Positions 47,480-60,862 of a DNA stretch of 64,000 bases are shown here, one piece after another (positions within the stretch are counted from its first letter, which is position 1; every line of letters starts with the position of its first letter). This DNA comes from Arenicola marina (Eukaryota; Annelida; Polychaeta; Arenicolidae). Below the pieces are notes generated by a model. The model did not search any database and was not told the origin of the DNA. It saw nothing but the letters and a program-made list of their open reading frames with translations. A program made the position numbers and the translations under genes. The stretch is taken from contig OZ025265.1 of NCBI GenBank assembly GCA_964019135.1, forward strand, positions 62,001 to 126,000, given 5' to 3'.

Positions 47480-47985
47480 CTTGCGATATGTGGGGAATAT
47501 TTAGACTTGCGAGAGAGTCACTTGCGATAGATGAGGAATCCTTAGACTTGCGATAGTCACTTGCGATAGATGGGGAATATTTAGACTTGCGATAGTCACT
47601 TGCGATAGATGGGGAATCCTTAGACTTGCGATATTCACTTGCGATAGATGGGGAATATTTAGACTTGCGATAGAGTCACTTGCGATAGATGGAGAATATT
47701 TAGACTTGCGATAGAGTCACTTGCGATAGATGGAGAATATTTAGACTTGCGATAGAGTCACTTGCGATAGATGGAGAATATTTAGACTTGCGATAGAGTC
47801 ACTTGCGATAGATGGGGAATCCTTAGACTTGCGATAGTCACTTGCGATAGATGGGGAATATTTAGACTTGCGATAGAGTCACTTGCGATAGATGGAGAAT
47901 ATTTAGACTTGCGATAGAGTCACTTGCGATAGATGGAGAATATTTAGACTTGCGATAGAGTCACTTGCGATAGATGGCGAGTCCT
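47480..47985. repeat. 39/41-bp minisatellite, about 12 copies
   Basis: The unit is GACTTGCGATAGAGTCACTT then GCGATAGATGGAGAATATTTA, with or without a 2-bp AG step. The single-copy precursor (GAGTCACTTGCGATAAATGG) sits at 12,878 in locus A, so the expansion is specific to locus B. Confidence 0.95.
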
Positions 47986-48585
47986 TGAAGTCCTTGGTGT
48001 CGCGCTGTGTGTCGGGCGGTGGATGGCAGCTAACACGAGGTCCAGGCACCGAGCACCCCCAACAACACCTAGTCTGATGGAAGAAAAATCCACATAATCA
48101 TCCGTCATTATTTGATCCAGGTATATTATTGACTTGATTGGCTCCGATACATCATCATTTACCAATGAAAGCGATGTCAACCTGTGATAGTCAGGGCCAC
48201 AATAATATCTGGATCTCCTCACATGATTCGTGCTCAGCGGTTTAGGAATGGCACGGATTTATATCAAAGTGCGATTGAATGCATCAAGCGCCTCCGGCTC
48301 ATCCGCTATGTTGAAGCTCATGGAATGGATTTTTATAGTAATTGGTAGACGTGAGTCATACGTGAGTGACGCTAAAACAATGGTGTGCCCTGGCACGGCG
48401 CTACCGTGAGTGTCCTGCGTGAGGATGTCAGGTTTGTGGTGTTGATGGGCATCGCGAGACAATGACATTCACTAAATGTTGTATCAATAATGGTGACATG
48501 GATAAATGCGCTCAAGATATAAATGACTCAAGACAAGACAATAAATGGTTATTTGTGCACAATTACTGAACAATCTAATTATTAT
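47986..48585 (-). other. conserved block downstream of vWA exon, locus B
   Basis: Equivalent to 12,880-13,435. The minus strand has two coding-looking readings: 48,259-48,468 (TIVLASLTYDSRLPITIKIH, DEPEALDAFNRTLI) and 47,944-48,222 (SRYYCGPDYHRLTSLSLVND, TDDYVDFSSIRLGVVGGARC). Both are open here, while locus A has a stop and a deletion. Could be further exons of gene B or non-coding; no domain recognised. Confidence 0.4.
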
Positions 48586-48765
48586 GAATATATGATATTC
48601 CACAAATATCGGTCCTAATTCAGTTGACCAATAGGAAATGTTTTCTACCAGCTGTATTCTACATGTGGTTCATAAGATCGTTAATTGATTATTTGATCTT
48701 GATTTGACTAATTCTCTGTCCGGTATGTGCAGCAATTTATTCACTGGTTGTTCAATATTACTTAC

Positions 48766-49347
48766 TTGTCGGAGTTATGTCGCAGATCAACGCGACCGTT
48801 TGCGCTAAAAGGGTAGTGAGATCCAGTAAGCGCTCCGCGGTGAGCACGGGCCGCGTTGCAATATCAGATAAGAGGCCCAGGTCAGCGTCATCGGTCACGC
48901 CTATACCGATGATGGTAATGCCGGCTTGCCTTGCCATCTCGGCCTCTGACCGGATGAGGTCTTCCTCTCCGTTATGATTGCCGTCTGTGAGAAGTACCAG
49001 GATGTTAGGTGCATCCGGCCGATCGCCTCTCTGCTCATTAAACACTTCCCGGTTTGCCTTTCGCAGACCATCGGCGATGTTGCTCATACCATCATAGTAA
49101 CTAAAGTTACGGACGCGACCAGCCATGTCATTGGCATTGGTGGTGTAACTCAAATCGAATTTGACGCGCGCAAAGTCGCTGTAGACGACGGCACCCACTC
49201 GAACGCTGCTCAGACTGATCACTAACCGAGGGTCCAGCATAACGGCTGCTACAAAGTTGAGCATTCTGCGCCAGTTACCCGGATCGTGTCGATTTATGCT
49301 GCCGCTGGCGTCAATAACAAACGTCAAATCTGCCATTCTGTTGCATT
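48766..49347 (-). CDS. vWA-domain exon of gene B
   Basis: 582-bp phase-1 exon, exact counterpart of 14,357-14,938: acceptor TTTTTCGTAG before 49,347, donor GTAAGT after 48,766. The reading is CNRMADLTFVIDASGSIN, then GMSNIADGL, VLLTDGNHN and LAQTVALICDITPT. The MIDAS DxSxS and Asp are kept; the loop Thr of gene A (GDTN) is Ser here (GMSN). No stops or frameshifts, so the exon looks under selection or recently copied. Upstream in this locus the EGF exons are missing; the next usable upstream donor is at 50,271. Confidence 0.87.
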
Positions 49348-49865
49348 CTACGAAAAACAGAGTTATGTTATAAGCAGCTCATATATCACAAGAACAAACA
49401 CTGAATTAACTATCGATATATCACACACGTTATAAAACGAGTTTATGCTGTAAGCAACGCATATATTCCAAGAAAATATGTATTATTTCCATCAAGCGGT
49501 TAGCAATGATTTAACTATCGCTATATCACACACGTAATGAAATCATACGCGTTCTACACAATCCCAGCATCATCAACGTGTATCTCACCGGCCTTGTCCG
49601 CTATTGAGCCGATAAATACCATCCTGTTGTAGTATGTGTGTGGCTTGAGCGAATATAACTACAAAAATATTTCACAACCGGCTTGTCGACACCGGTTTTC
49701 ATTTCTTTCCACGTCCGTCACCGTTGACTCTCACAATCAGATACCTCAGATACTTGCCCTTGGCAGCCAGACGCCGGGCAGGCACAAAACGATGCCGGCG
49801 CAACCAACTCATGCAGAGCTCAACTGCCGGATCCGGCAGTGACCAACACAACTCAAACTACAACT
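49348..49865. other. intron, locus B
   Basis: Aligns with 14,939-15,488 throughout (ATAAGCAACTCATATATCAC-like start, TTTCTTTCCACGTCCGTCAC, CAACTGCCGGATCCGGCAG). No other feature. Confidence 0.6.
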
Positions 49866-50113
49866 ACTAGTTTAGTGAGCTATAGCGCTTGCATTCAGTG
49901 CTCTGGCCACATGAGAGCCTAACGGCACGCGGATCGATGTTCAAGCCCTGCTGTGGCCATGCCTGTATCGTCAAAGGATAAAGATCCCATGTCTTTCTTC
50001 GCAAAGAGTAGGGGGTTACCCCCGGGACATGGTTCCATTCTCCTTTCCTTCTCCCATTGACGCGATATGAACGCAAGGGGTTAAAGTGTCCTGAATATGC
50101 TACCAACCAATCA
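49866..50113 (+). mobile_element. tRNA-derived SINE, family 1 (copy 3, locus B)
   Basis: Same insertion as 15,489-15,738. The A box is decayed (TAGTTTAGTGA) and the B box has lost a base (GATGTTCAAGCCC), whereas the locus A copy keeps both better. Confidence 0.8.
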
Positions 50114-50122
50114 TGGGCCTAC

Positions 50123-50206
50123 CGTGACAGTTGTGTGCGTCCTCAGACGATGTTTGACCGGGCTGAGTACATATACAAATGTAAGACCCCAAGGTGTTGA
50201 TACAGC
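50123..50206 (-). pseudogene. half EGF exon of gene B
   Basis: Only the 3' part of the EGF exon remains: [26 protein letters not shown], with its donor (GTAGGC) intact. The acceptor and the first three cysteines are gone; the sequence jumps at about 50,207 to the region next to the transmembrane exon (counterpart of 20,213). It cannot be spliced in as an exon. Confidence 0.85.
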
Positions 50207-50270
50207 GAAGCGCCACAGTGCGGCGAAGTTTGTTAACACATATATTGAGAATAAATGTGTGTATAGTCAC

Positions 50271-50493
50271 CTTCCACAGTGCTGAAATAATAGGCGACGA
50301 ATCCAGTGGCACAGAGACCCAGTGTTGCGAGAATAGACACAGAGATCAGTGCCGCCAATCGTCTGCCCTGCACCAGTTCGGAATACACGTCAACCTCTTC
50401 GGCCACATCAACGTAGTCAGACTCATCAGACTCATCAGACTCGTTCACGTAAATACCGGCGACCGGTGAATTTCCTGCTGGCGACAGATCCAT
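50271..50493 (-). CDS. N-terminal transmembrane exon of gene B
   Basis: Starts [20 protein letters not shown]. The tail carries SDESDYVDV and VYSEL Tyr motifs (SDYVDV also fits the ITIM pattern S/I/V/L-x-Y-x-x-I/V/L), then LVQGRR and the helix LAALISVSILATLGLCATGF, VAYYF. The donor GTGACT starts at 50,270 in phase 1. The tail is about 28 residues shorter than in gene A (no [17 protein letters not shown] segment). No signal peptide, type II topology expected. Direct splicing to the vWA exon at 49,347 is in phase. Confidence 0.72.
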
Positions 50494-53660
<3,167 letters not shown>

Positions 53661-53672
53661 GGATACTAAATT

Positions 53673-55142
53673 TTTTTTTTTTTTTTTTTTTTTTTATTCC
53701 ACTATAATGCACTTATAAATCATACAAAGCAGGAATGGAAGAACAACATACACAGTACAAACAAAAAAAAACGACATTATTCGCTTAGTGTTACATAGAG
53801 TCTGATAGTGGTCTCCATTTCTTATAAAACATATCTGTACTAAAGTTCAGCTTCCGTTCTACCGCGCTCTTTTCGAGCCTATAGTAATGCTTTATATAGT
53901 TTTTCACAGCCTGAAAAACTGGAACTGTGTTGGACCACTTGCAGTAATATATATATTTTTTAACAATTAAAGTCAAGTGATTAATAAGTTTGCTATGTGG
54001 GGACCAAACTACTCCAAACATACTTGATATTAGTGTAAATCGGGTACATATGGTCTGGGCTGATGCGGCCTCGAGCCAACGTTCTAACTCTTGCCAAATG
54101 GGTCTCACATATGGGCATTCAAAGAGAAGGTGCTCAATTGTTTCTGACGAAACAGAGCAGAAAACGCACATCTCTGAAGTAGCTAATTTACTTCTGTGCA
54201 AGAAACGATTTGTTATTATAGCTCTTTGCAATACTAAAAACTGGAAGCTCCGAGTTCTCTCGTCTACAGTAGCCTTTGATGCTCTAGTATATATATCACA
54301 CCATTTACTTTTATCAATTTCTATTCCTAACACCTCTGACCACTTACTTTCGTTATTCGTGGTATACTGCAAGGACTCCACCAAAATGTTGTAAACCTTA
54401 TTACATAAGCGTGTTGACGTAGATATAAAATTTAAAAAGGAGTGTGGCACATCTAGTAACTTATGTCCCTTATTTAAACATTGATCTCCCCATTCTTTTG
54501 GTATGGCATGCATTATTCCATAGAAGTCGACAAAGTTAATGCTAATGCTATATTTATCTGTAAATTTTTTCCAGTCTAATAGCGACCCTTCATTGTTCAC
54601 AAGGTCGTTCATGTAAGTTACACCTTTCTCTATGAAATACTTTTTTCTCTTTATTAGGTTCTTATTTCTCATAAAGTAAGTATTCCAAAGACATTCTCGT
54701 TTGAACCAGTGTACATACAATTTTTTAGGTTTAGACACGCTCTGAAAACATCTGCCCAGAAAGAGTTGCATATATTAACAAAATACCTTAGTGACTTCGT
54801 ATCTAGCTCCCAAACGAGTGCACGTTCGCTGCAAATCGTGCTGCAAAACAAATCTTGCCACGCTCCTTCATTCACAATAATTTTTCTAACCCATGACATT
54901 TTGACAGCATCTAAGAAGGATGGAATATGCGGCAGCTTTATACCTCCATTTTTTTCCTCTTGGACTAGTCTGTTAAGGGAAACCTTGGGTTTTTCGTTTC
55001 TCCAAATAAAAGCCCGTATGGCACGATTCATTCGTTCAATATTATGTTGACCTGGGTTTGGTAAAACAGTCATGAGATGTATTAGTTTTGGAAGGGCTAA
55101 AGTTTTAACTACAGTTGCCCTCCCCCTCACTGATACCTCACT
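53673..55142 (-). mobile_element. L1/Tx1-type LINE, copy c, with 12-bp target duplication
   Basis: 5'-truncated insertion of 1,470 bp with a 3' poly-A tail (T-run up to 53,695). Flanks are GGATACTAAATT at 53,661-53,672 and again at 55,143-55,154. It retains only the C-terminal ORF2 region: from VSVRGRATVVKTLALPKLIH near 55,130 through one frameshift near 54,700 to RPLSDSM at 53,791, including the knuckle MCVFCSVSSETIEHLLFECP. Nearly the same sequence as copy b. One break and a clean duplication mark it as the youngest LINE in the window. Confidence 0.95.
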
Positions 55143-55154
55143 GGATACTAAATT

Positions 55155-55310
55155 GACGGTTTCTCGATTCACGGTTGTTTAATATTAAAATTCCCAGTTC
55201 ACGATTAATGAAAATCCTTGATCACGGCGGTCGGCTAATACCCCATTCCTAGTTCACGAAGAATTGTTTTCCTCGTTCCCAGTTCACGGTGAAATGAAAA
55301 GCTGAATAGT
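55155..55310. repeat. CGTGAACTGGGAAT repeat (copy 2, inverted)
   Basis: ATTCCCAGTTCACG motifs; reverse complement of 940-1,090. Copy c is inserted at its edge. Confidence 0.75.
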
Positions 55311-57481
55311 CTCTATCAGACTTAGGTGACCTTTTTAGGATCTATTTTTAGCACACGCGTGCGGCTCCGGAATGCCGGGCACACAAACCAGCAGACGCCC
55401 GGGGTGACGCATGCTAGCATGGCGGACTCAGTATCTTTTGTACAAATTAAACTCTTACATAATGATGTTAGAGGGGAGGGGCGGGGGGGGGGTGGTTGTT
55501 ACCCGCCTGTAGGAGGTCACTCCAATACTCAATTGAAGAGATGGTTGCAGTGTCGCGGCCCCGGGGGGGAGGGAGGGGCACATTTATACAAATGTGGTGA
55601 GGGGACGGTGGGGGGTGGGGACGGAGTTGGTTTGTTGCCCTTGATGCCTGAACCCGCGATATACCTTACCCCCCTCCCCTCCCCCTTTCAAATTCTGTGC
55701 ACCGCGGTAACCTACCTATGACAGAACGAAACTATGACTTTGACTAAGACCGAACGAATCGCAACATGCATATATTTAAATTGCTGTAAAGGTGACTACT
55801 GGCTTTGAACAAATAATGCTCAATATTCAGCTTAATCATGGATCTCGTCAATCAGCAAAACACATGCAAACACCGAAAGCAGATTTTTTTTAAGCTCTTT
55901 ATTAGACCATCAATATTGTAAGATCGGACCCCTGAGTTAGGTTGAGGTTTCGATTCTCACGTGTGTCATGTTCGGTTCGGCCAGGGCGTGTATACAGACT
56001 CCCGGTCTTCGCATTCACAAATGAAGTCGCTTGTATATTTCAATCAAGCCTTTATTCATAGCGGTTGTTCATCTCGTTGTGTTGTCAGGTTCTTCTCTAG
56101 TTGAATTCTTGGATTCTGGACTCCCTCCTTAGTTGACCGGACTCCCGGATCCGTGCCCCTTATGTACCCCTACGCTCCTACAACCCTGGAAGTGTACTCT
56201 CTTATCAGGAATTTGGGAGGAATTTTGGTGGAAACATGTTTTCACTCTCTTTCTCTAGTTTGCGCGTCTGGATTTCGGGTCAGACTGGCTGTCGCCGAGT
56301 GTCACCAGTGTCACCTTATCTCCCATTGTTTTTAGTACATCACGTTCGCCCGCCTCCCTTCCGGAGCTGTATAAGGGCCTAGCACTTCCGGGTCGACGGA
56401 TCCAGAACGCTCTATAAAAAATGTATATATTAGGAAATAATCGTCACGAGTACTGGGACACGCGATTGCATCATCACTGGTAGGTAACGAAATGTTCTGA
56501 TAAACAGCATAAAAGAAGATCTTTAAGTCGCAGTATTAATATTCGTGATGTTATACTTGGAGTCCCAGAAAGTGATTACAACGTTTTGTTTTCGACGATC
56601 GCGTATTTATTATATAAAGAATGGCTTCTCTCGAACACTGGTAGACTGGAACACCAAATAGATTGCCGGACTTTCTTTATCACGGAGTTAGACTATTAAA
56701 GTAAAATACTAAAACAAATAAGAAAGAGCAGTTCTGCTGCATCTTTACTCACAACAGTTAAAAACGCCTTGATATAGAACGTGCTGATATATTTTTCATG
56801 TGTTGCTTTTAACTCAGTAAATATATAGATTACTTGAATGTATTGCATGAATTGCAGTGACCTAACCTACTTCCACGTGGATTCCAGGACACATGACACT
56901 GACTCATGCGTCGGGAACCTTCTAGAACTATGACTAAGCATATGGCTTTACGTAATATATCCGGTGCAGTAGTTACACAATGTTCCTTTCTGGGTGCGGA
57001 TTAGTCACGCCCAGTGCGATAAGTACAGGGCGGGGACTTTACAATATAGCCACCTAACTTTCCCCACACCATCAAGAAACTTGAAGTGCAACGGTCAGTT
57101 GGCTAGTGGGTTAACACATAAAAGACATCTCTCAACTCCATTCGGGAGAGGGGGGGGGGGCTGGGTTCAAAGATCGCCACTCTCCTGTTGACCTGGGTAA
57201 CGTCTCGTGCTGGGCAAAGTACGCTGTAGGGTGAGGGTGATGATGTTTCAGAATTTCTGCATGTAACTTAGCCTTAGGATCCAACAGTCGTGGGCATCTT
57301 TTGGTGACTAAAACCATACTGTCACGAAAGTTTGCCCGGCCTTCCTGGTTTTAGTGACGCACGCACATCGTGCGCTGACGTCATGATCTAAAAATAACCC
57401 GAAACCCCAAAGTCTGATAGAGGCTATCACGAGGAACGCAAGTACCCTTGCCCCCCTCCCACCACCCCCCCCCCCCCCCCT
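55311..57481. other. intergenic; weak LTR-like segment inside
   Basis: No gene. On the minus strand at about 56,420-55,930 a TATA-like ACATAAGGGG is followed 130-160 bp later by GAATAAAGGCTTGATTG, an arrangement seen in solo LTRs, but no terminal repeats or site duplication could be fixed. G-runs at about 55,480 and 57,150, and a C-run at 57,463-57,480. Confidence 0.3.
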
Positions 57482-57835
57482 TCTGTGTGATGTCGACCGC
57501 GACTCGCTATCACGACCGCGCGCGATATAAATACACCGCGCAGATTTATTGTTGTTTTACAGACTGACGAGAAATAAAACTTATGCATCACAATTTTGAG
57601 ATACTAAACAAATCAAAGATGACGCAGGTAAGTATACTACTGTAACTGCCCCAACACGACCGCATATTTACATAGCAATGTAACGTTGCACAACAGCCTC
57701 GGTGTATCACACCCAGGCCAGAACCAGTCGGAGACGGCCAACAAGGGATGAAGTGTAGTTTTGTCGCCTGTCATTTGACTGTTGGAAATGGATCACAGGT
57801 CTACCATGACGGCTAAGTAACGACACATATATATG
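57482..57835 (+). repeat. dispersed repeat R (third large copy)
   Basis: TGTGATGTCGACCGCGACTC, CGCGCGATATAAATACACCG, CAACACGACCGCATATTTAC; matches 43,830-44,185. It ends at a TATG where an insertion begins. Confidence 0.85.
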
Positions 57836-58612
57836 GACTAGCGTCTAGCGTTCGTAATAATAAGCGAAAGAAATAACAGTATGACAGTATTTTGTTTCAT
57901 ACGTCAAATAGTAGCAGGCAGAAGTAGACATTGGGCAGAAATAATATCGATAATCATATGGACATAAATTGAGACCGGGAGCTTCGGAATAACGGGACAT
58001 GTATGTTAAGGATATTTAAACCTTGTGCAATTATTGTGCATCCAGTACAGAATACTCAAATTGCGGCTAAAGCACGATATAAACGAATATCAGTCCAGTA
58101 AAACTAAGGCCCAAGCTGCTGTTTCCCGTCCGTTGTTCGTCATTTAACGTATTACTACTACCTTCAGTGGATAAAATCTGCCTAACGTCCTGGTTGGTCT
58201 ATGGAATTGACGTGTAGACCGCTTAACTATACTGTAAAATTGGATCAAAGATCAAAAAGATCAAATCAATTCAAATAGGTAAGGTTCCCCGGGCAGAGTT
58301 CGTACTCTTGCTACTAATGGGAAGTTGTGGACGCGAGACAGTACGGGATTTGTTTGTTTTGATGACGGTTCGGGCGATAAGGCGTTGGGAGAAATATTAT
58401 TATTACTGTTGGCACCAAGCCAGGTAGCCCGCCGCAGGCGATATTATGCCGCGGGATAAGGTGATAAGCACCCAGCGGTTGTGTTGACACATGCGATAGC
58501 TTTGACAAATCTAAGAGCGGCGGTTGGATATTAATAGGTTCAAGGCGGCTGCTGGTGCCAATGGGCTCTTGCATGCCACGGCATAGTGGGACAGACAGCT
58601 TCATTTTATTAG
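57836..58612. mobile_element. 777-bp insertion relative to the 44-kb copy
   Basis: Flanked by TATG at 57,832-57,835 and 58,613-58,616; the uninterrupted equivalent is at about 44,189-44,200. It starts GACTAGCG and ends TTTTATTAG, with no clear TIRs. It contains TGTAGACCGCTTAACTATAC-TGTAAAATTGGATC, also found at 19,757-19,795. Family unknown; the minus-strand frame 58,314-58,673 has no domain. Confidence 0.6.
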
Positions 58613-59075
58613 TATGTATAGCTACATCTATGCAGTTTTGCCAAGTAGTAAAGATACAATGTATATAATACATTCAAAGGTAATTAAGGTGCCACATGCA
58701 TAAACCACACAAAGGTATTGAAGATACAACATACATGTGTAACCACTCAAAGAATTATTTACCGTATCACATAATTATGTAATCTATTCAATCTATTGTT
58801 GTATTGGAATTACAAGCGATTTAATGGTATTTAATGTTATCCAAATCGCTTGGCCGCCCAACTCATGAATCTAAGAAATCTTGAAATGATGAGTCTTTGG
58901 CACTTTTTTTGGCACGTTTTATATTCTGCAAAATGACTAATGACTTCTTAATTGACATCCATGAAACAATAATGGACTGATGAGGTGGCCCTGCCTGGTA
59001 CCACTACCCCGTCGAAATAATCAAAGATACTTTCAATTCAATACAGAACGCACCAATTGCCCCAATCAGCAGCCA
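58613..59075. repeat. continuation of the R-flank duplicate
   Basis: 58,613-58,727 matches 44,200-44,305 (TAAGGTGCCACATGCATAAA). About 185 bp (58,728-58,912) are extra relative to the 44-kb copy, after which GTTTTATATTCTGCAAAA resumes. 58,930-59,075 is unmatched. Confidence 0.7.
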
Positions 59076-59968
59076 GGCATGGCGCGGTTAGCATGGCAAG
59101 GTTAGCGAGGCTCGGTTAGCATGGCTCGGTTAGCATGGCGCGGTTAGCATGGCTGGGTTAGCGAGGCTCGGTTAGCATGGCTCGGTTAGCATGGCGCGGT
59201 TAGCGTGGCGCGGTGAGCATGGCTCGGTTAGCATGGCGCGGTTAGCATGGCGCGGTAACATGGGGCGGTTAGCGTGGCGCGGTTAGCATGGGGCGGTTAG
59301 TTTGGCGCGGTTAGCATGGAGCGGTTAGCATGGCGCAGTTAGCATGGCACGGTTAGCATGGCGCGGTTAGCGTGGCGCGGTTGGCATGGGGCGGTTAGTT
59401 TTGCGCGGTTAGCATGGCGCGGTTAGCATGGTGCGGTTAGCATAGCGCGGTTAGCATGGCGCGGTTAGCGTGGCTCGGTTAGCATGGCGCGGTTAGCATG
59501 GCGCGGTTAGCATGGCACGGTTAGCGTGGCTCGGTTAGCATAGCGCGGTTAGCATGGCGCGGTTAGCGTGGCTCGGTTAGCGTGGCGCGGTTAGCATGGG
59601 GCGGTTAGTTTGGCGCGGTTAGCATGGGGCGGTTAGCATGGCGCGGTTAGCATGGCGCGGTTAGCATGGCGCGGTTAGCATGGCGTGGTCAGCATGGAGC
59701 GGTTAGCATGGGGCGGTTAGCATGGCGCGGTTAGCGTGGCTCGGTTAGCATAGCGCGGTTAGCATGGCGCGGTTAGCGTGGCTCGGTTAGCGTGGCGCGG
59801 TTAGCATGGGGCGGTTAGTTTGGCTCGGTTAGCGTGGCGCGGTTAGCATGGGGCGGTTAGTTTGGCGCGGTTAGCATGGGGCGGTTAGCATGGCGCGGTT
59901 AGCATGGCGCGGTTAGCATGGCGCGGTTAGCAAGGCGCGGTTAGCATGGCGCGGTTAGTATGGCTTCA
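59076..59968. repeat. 14-bp satellite GGTTAGCATGGCGC, about 63 copies (array B)
   Basis: Same unit as 44,332-45,512, with array-specific variants GGCTCGG, GGGGCGG and TTAGTTTGG, and blocks of several units repeated together (for example TAGCGTGGCTCGG then TAGCATAGCGCGG, at least three times). Confidence 0.97.
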
Positions 59969-60019
59969 TGATGGGTGCCTTTGAGTTTTTCTACGGTAAG
60001 TGATCACGATGCAATGCCT

Positions 60020-60125
60020 CGGACTGTCACACCTGGGGGAGTTTCATCATTTCATTTCATTGTCACGGGAAAGCCTCTATGTTTCATGTGTGCCTGAAGG
60101 TGGCCTAAACAGTAGTAACTTATGA
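60020..60125 (+). mobile_element. tail fragment related to SINE family 2
   Basis: GTTTCATCATTTCATTTCAT, CACGGGAAAGCCTC and AAGGTGGCCTAAACA align with the body of the SINE at 43,507-43,691; the tRNA-like head is missing. Confidence 0.55.
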
Positions 60126-60610
60126 CAATTACTGAAAATCACAGGGATGTCCGGTTGCTGAAGGTAGCATCATGTGAATCAGCAAAAGAATGGTGTCCAT
60201 GATTTAATATGTCAGCAACGATTCTGTTAATATATATTATACCATCATCAAATTTAATTGTTGAGGCTTTGAGGAGGCATTACATATACAACACTGTAAT
60301 GTACTGAATGTTCACGTTGTGATGTAGGGAGTGACTTCACCAAGGATCGAAGTATGTTGGCAAATGGTCGCTATTTATACCGCAGATTATGCGTGATGTA
60401 GTCGCTACTTGAACAGTTTATGGTCATTTCATAACAAAAATCAGTAATCAGTTTATTGTCACAAAAACAGAACACAAATTACAGCATTATATTTATTTTC
60501 ATGACATTTTCTCGAGACAAGAGTAGAAGCCAGATGCTTATTCGCTCCATTATTCGTTCGATTTATATCATGTACGTTAAGCTGAGAACTATATGCAAGC
60601 AAGGTAACAA
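60126..60610. other. intergenic, nothing recognised
   Basis: AT-rich, no feature. Confidence 0.4.
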
Positions 60611-60782
60611 AGAACAGCAGGACAACTCCCCCACCCCCCCCCCGGAAAACTCCCCCCGGACAAGTCTACCCCGACTTTTCCCCCTGGACAATTCCCCGCT
60701 CGGAAAATTGTCCTCTAGGACAACTGCCCCCCGGTAAGTTACGAGACCATTCTTCCCGGAAGATCCCCCCCGGTCAACCCGG
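60611..60782. repeat. C-rich degenerate repeat
   Basis: Six or more imperfect units like GGACAACTCCCCCCCGGAAA with CCCGG cores. Confidence 0.6.
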
Positions 60783-60862
60783 TGTACAAGTGCGTTGGTG
60801 ACGTTTAACATTATTACCTCGATCCAAATGGCGTTCACACATGTCGCATGTAAAGAAGTAGA

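Noticed and set aside
55930-56420. Solo LTR in minus orientation
   Set aside because: TATA-like and AATAAA order fits, but no ends or site duplication could be defined; only noted as a possibility.
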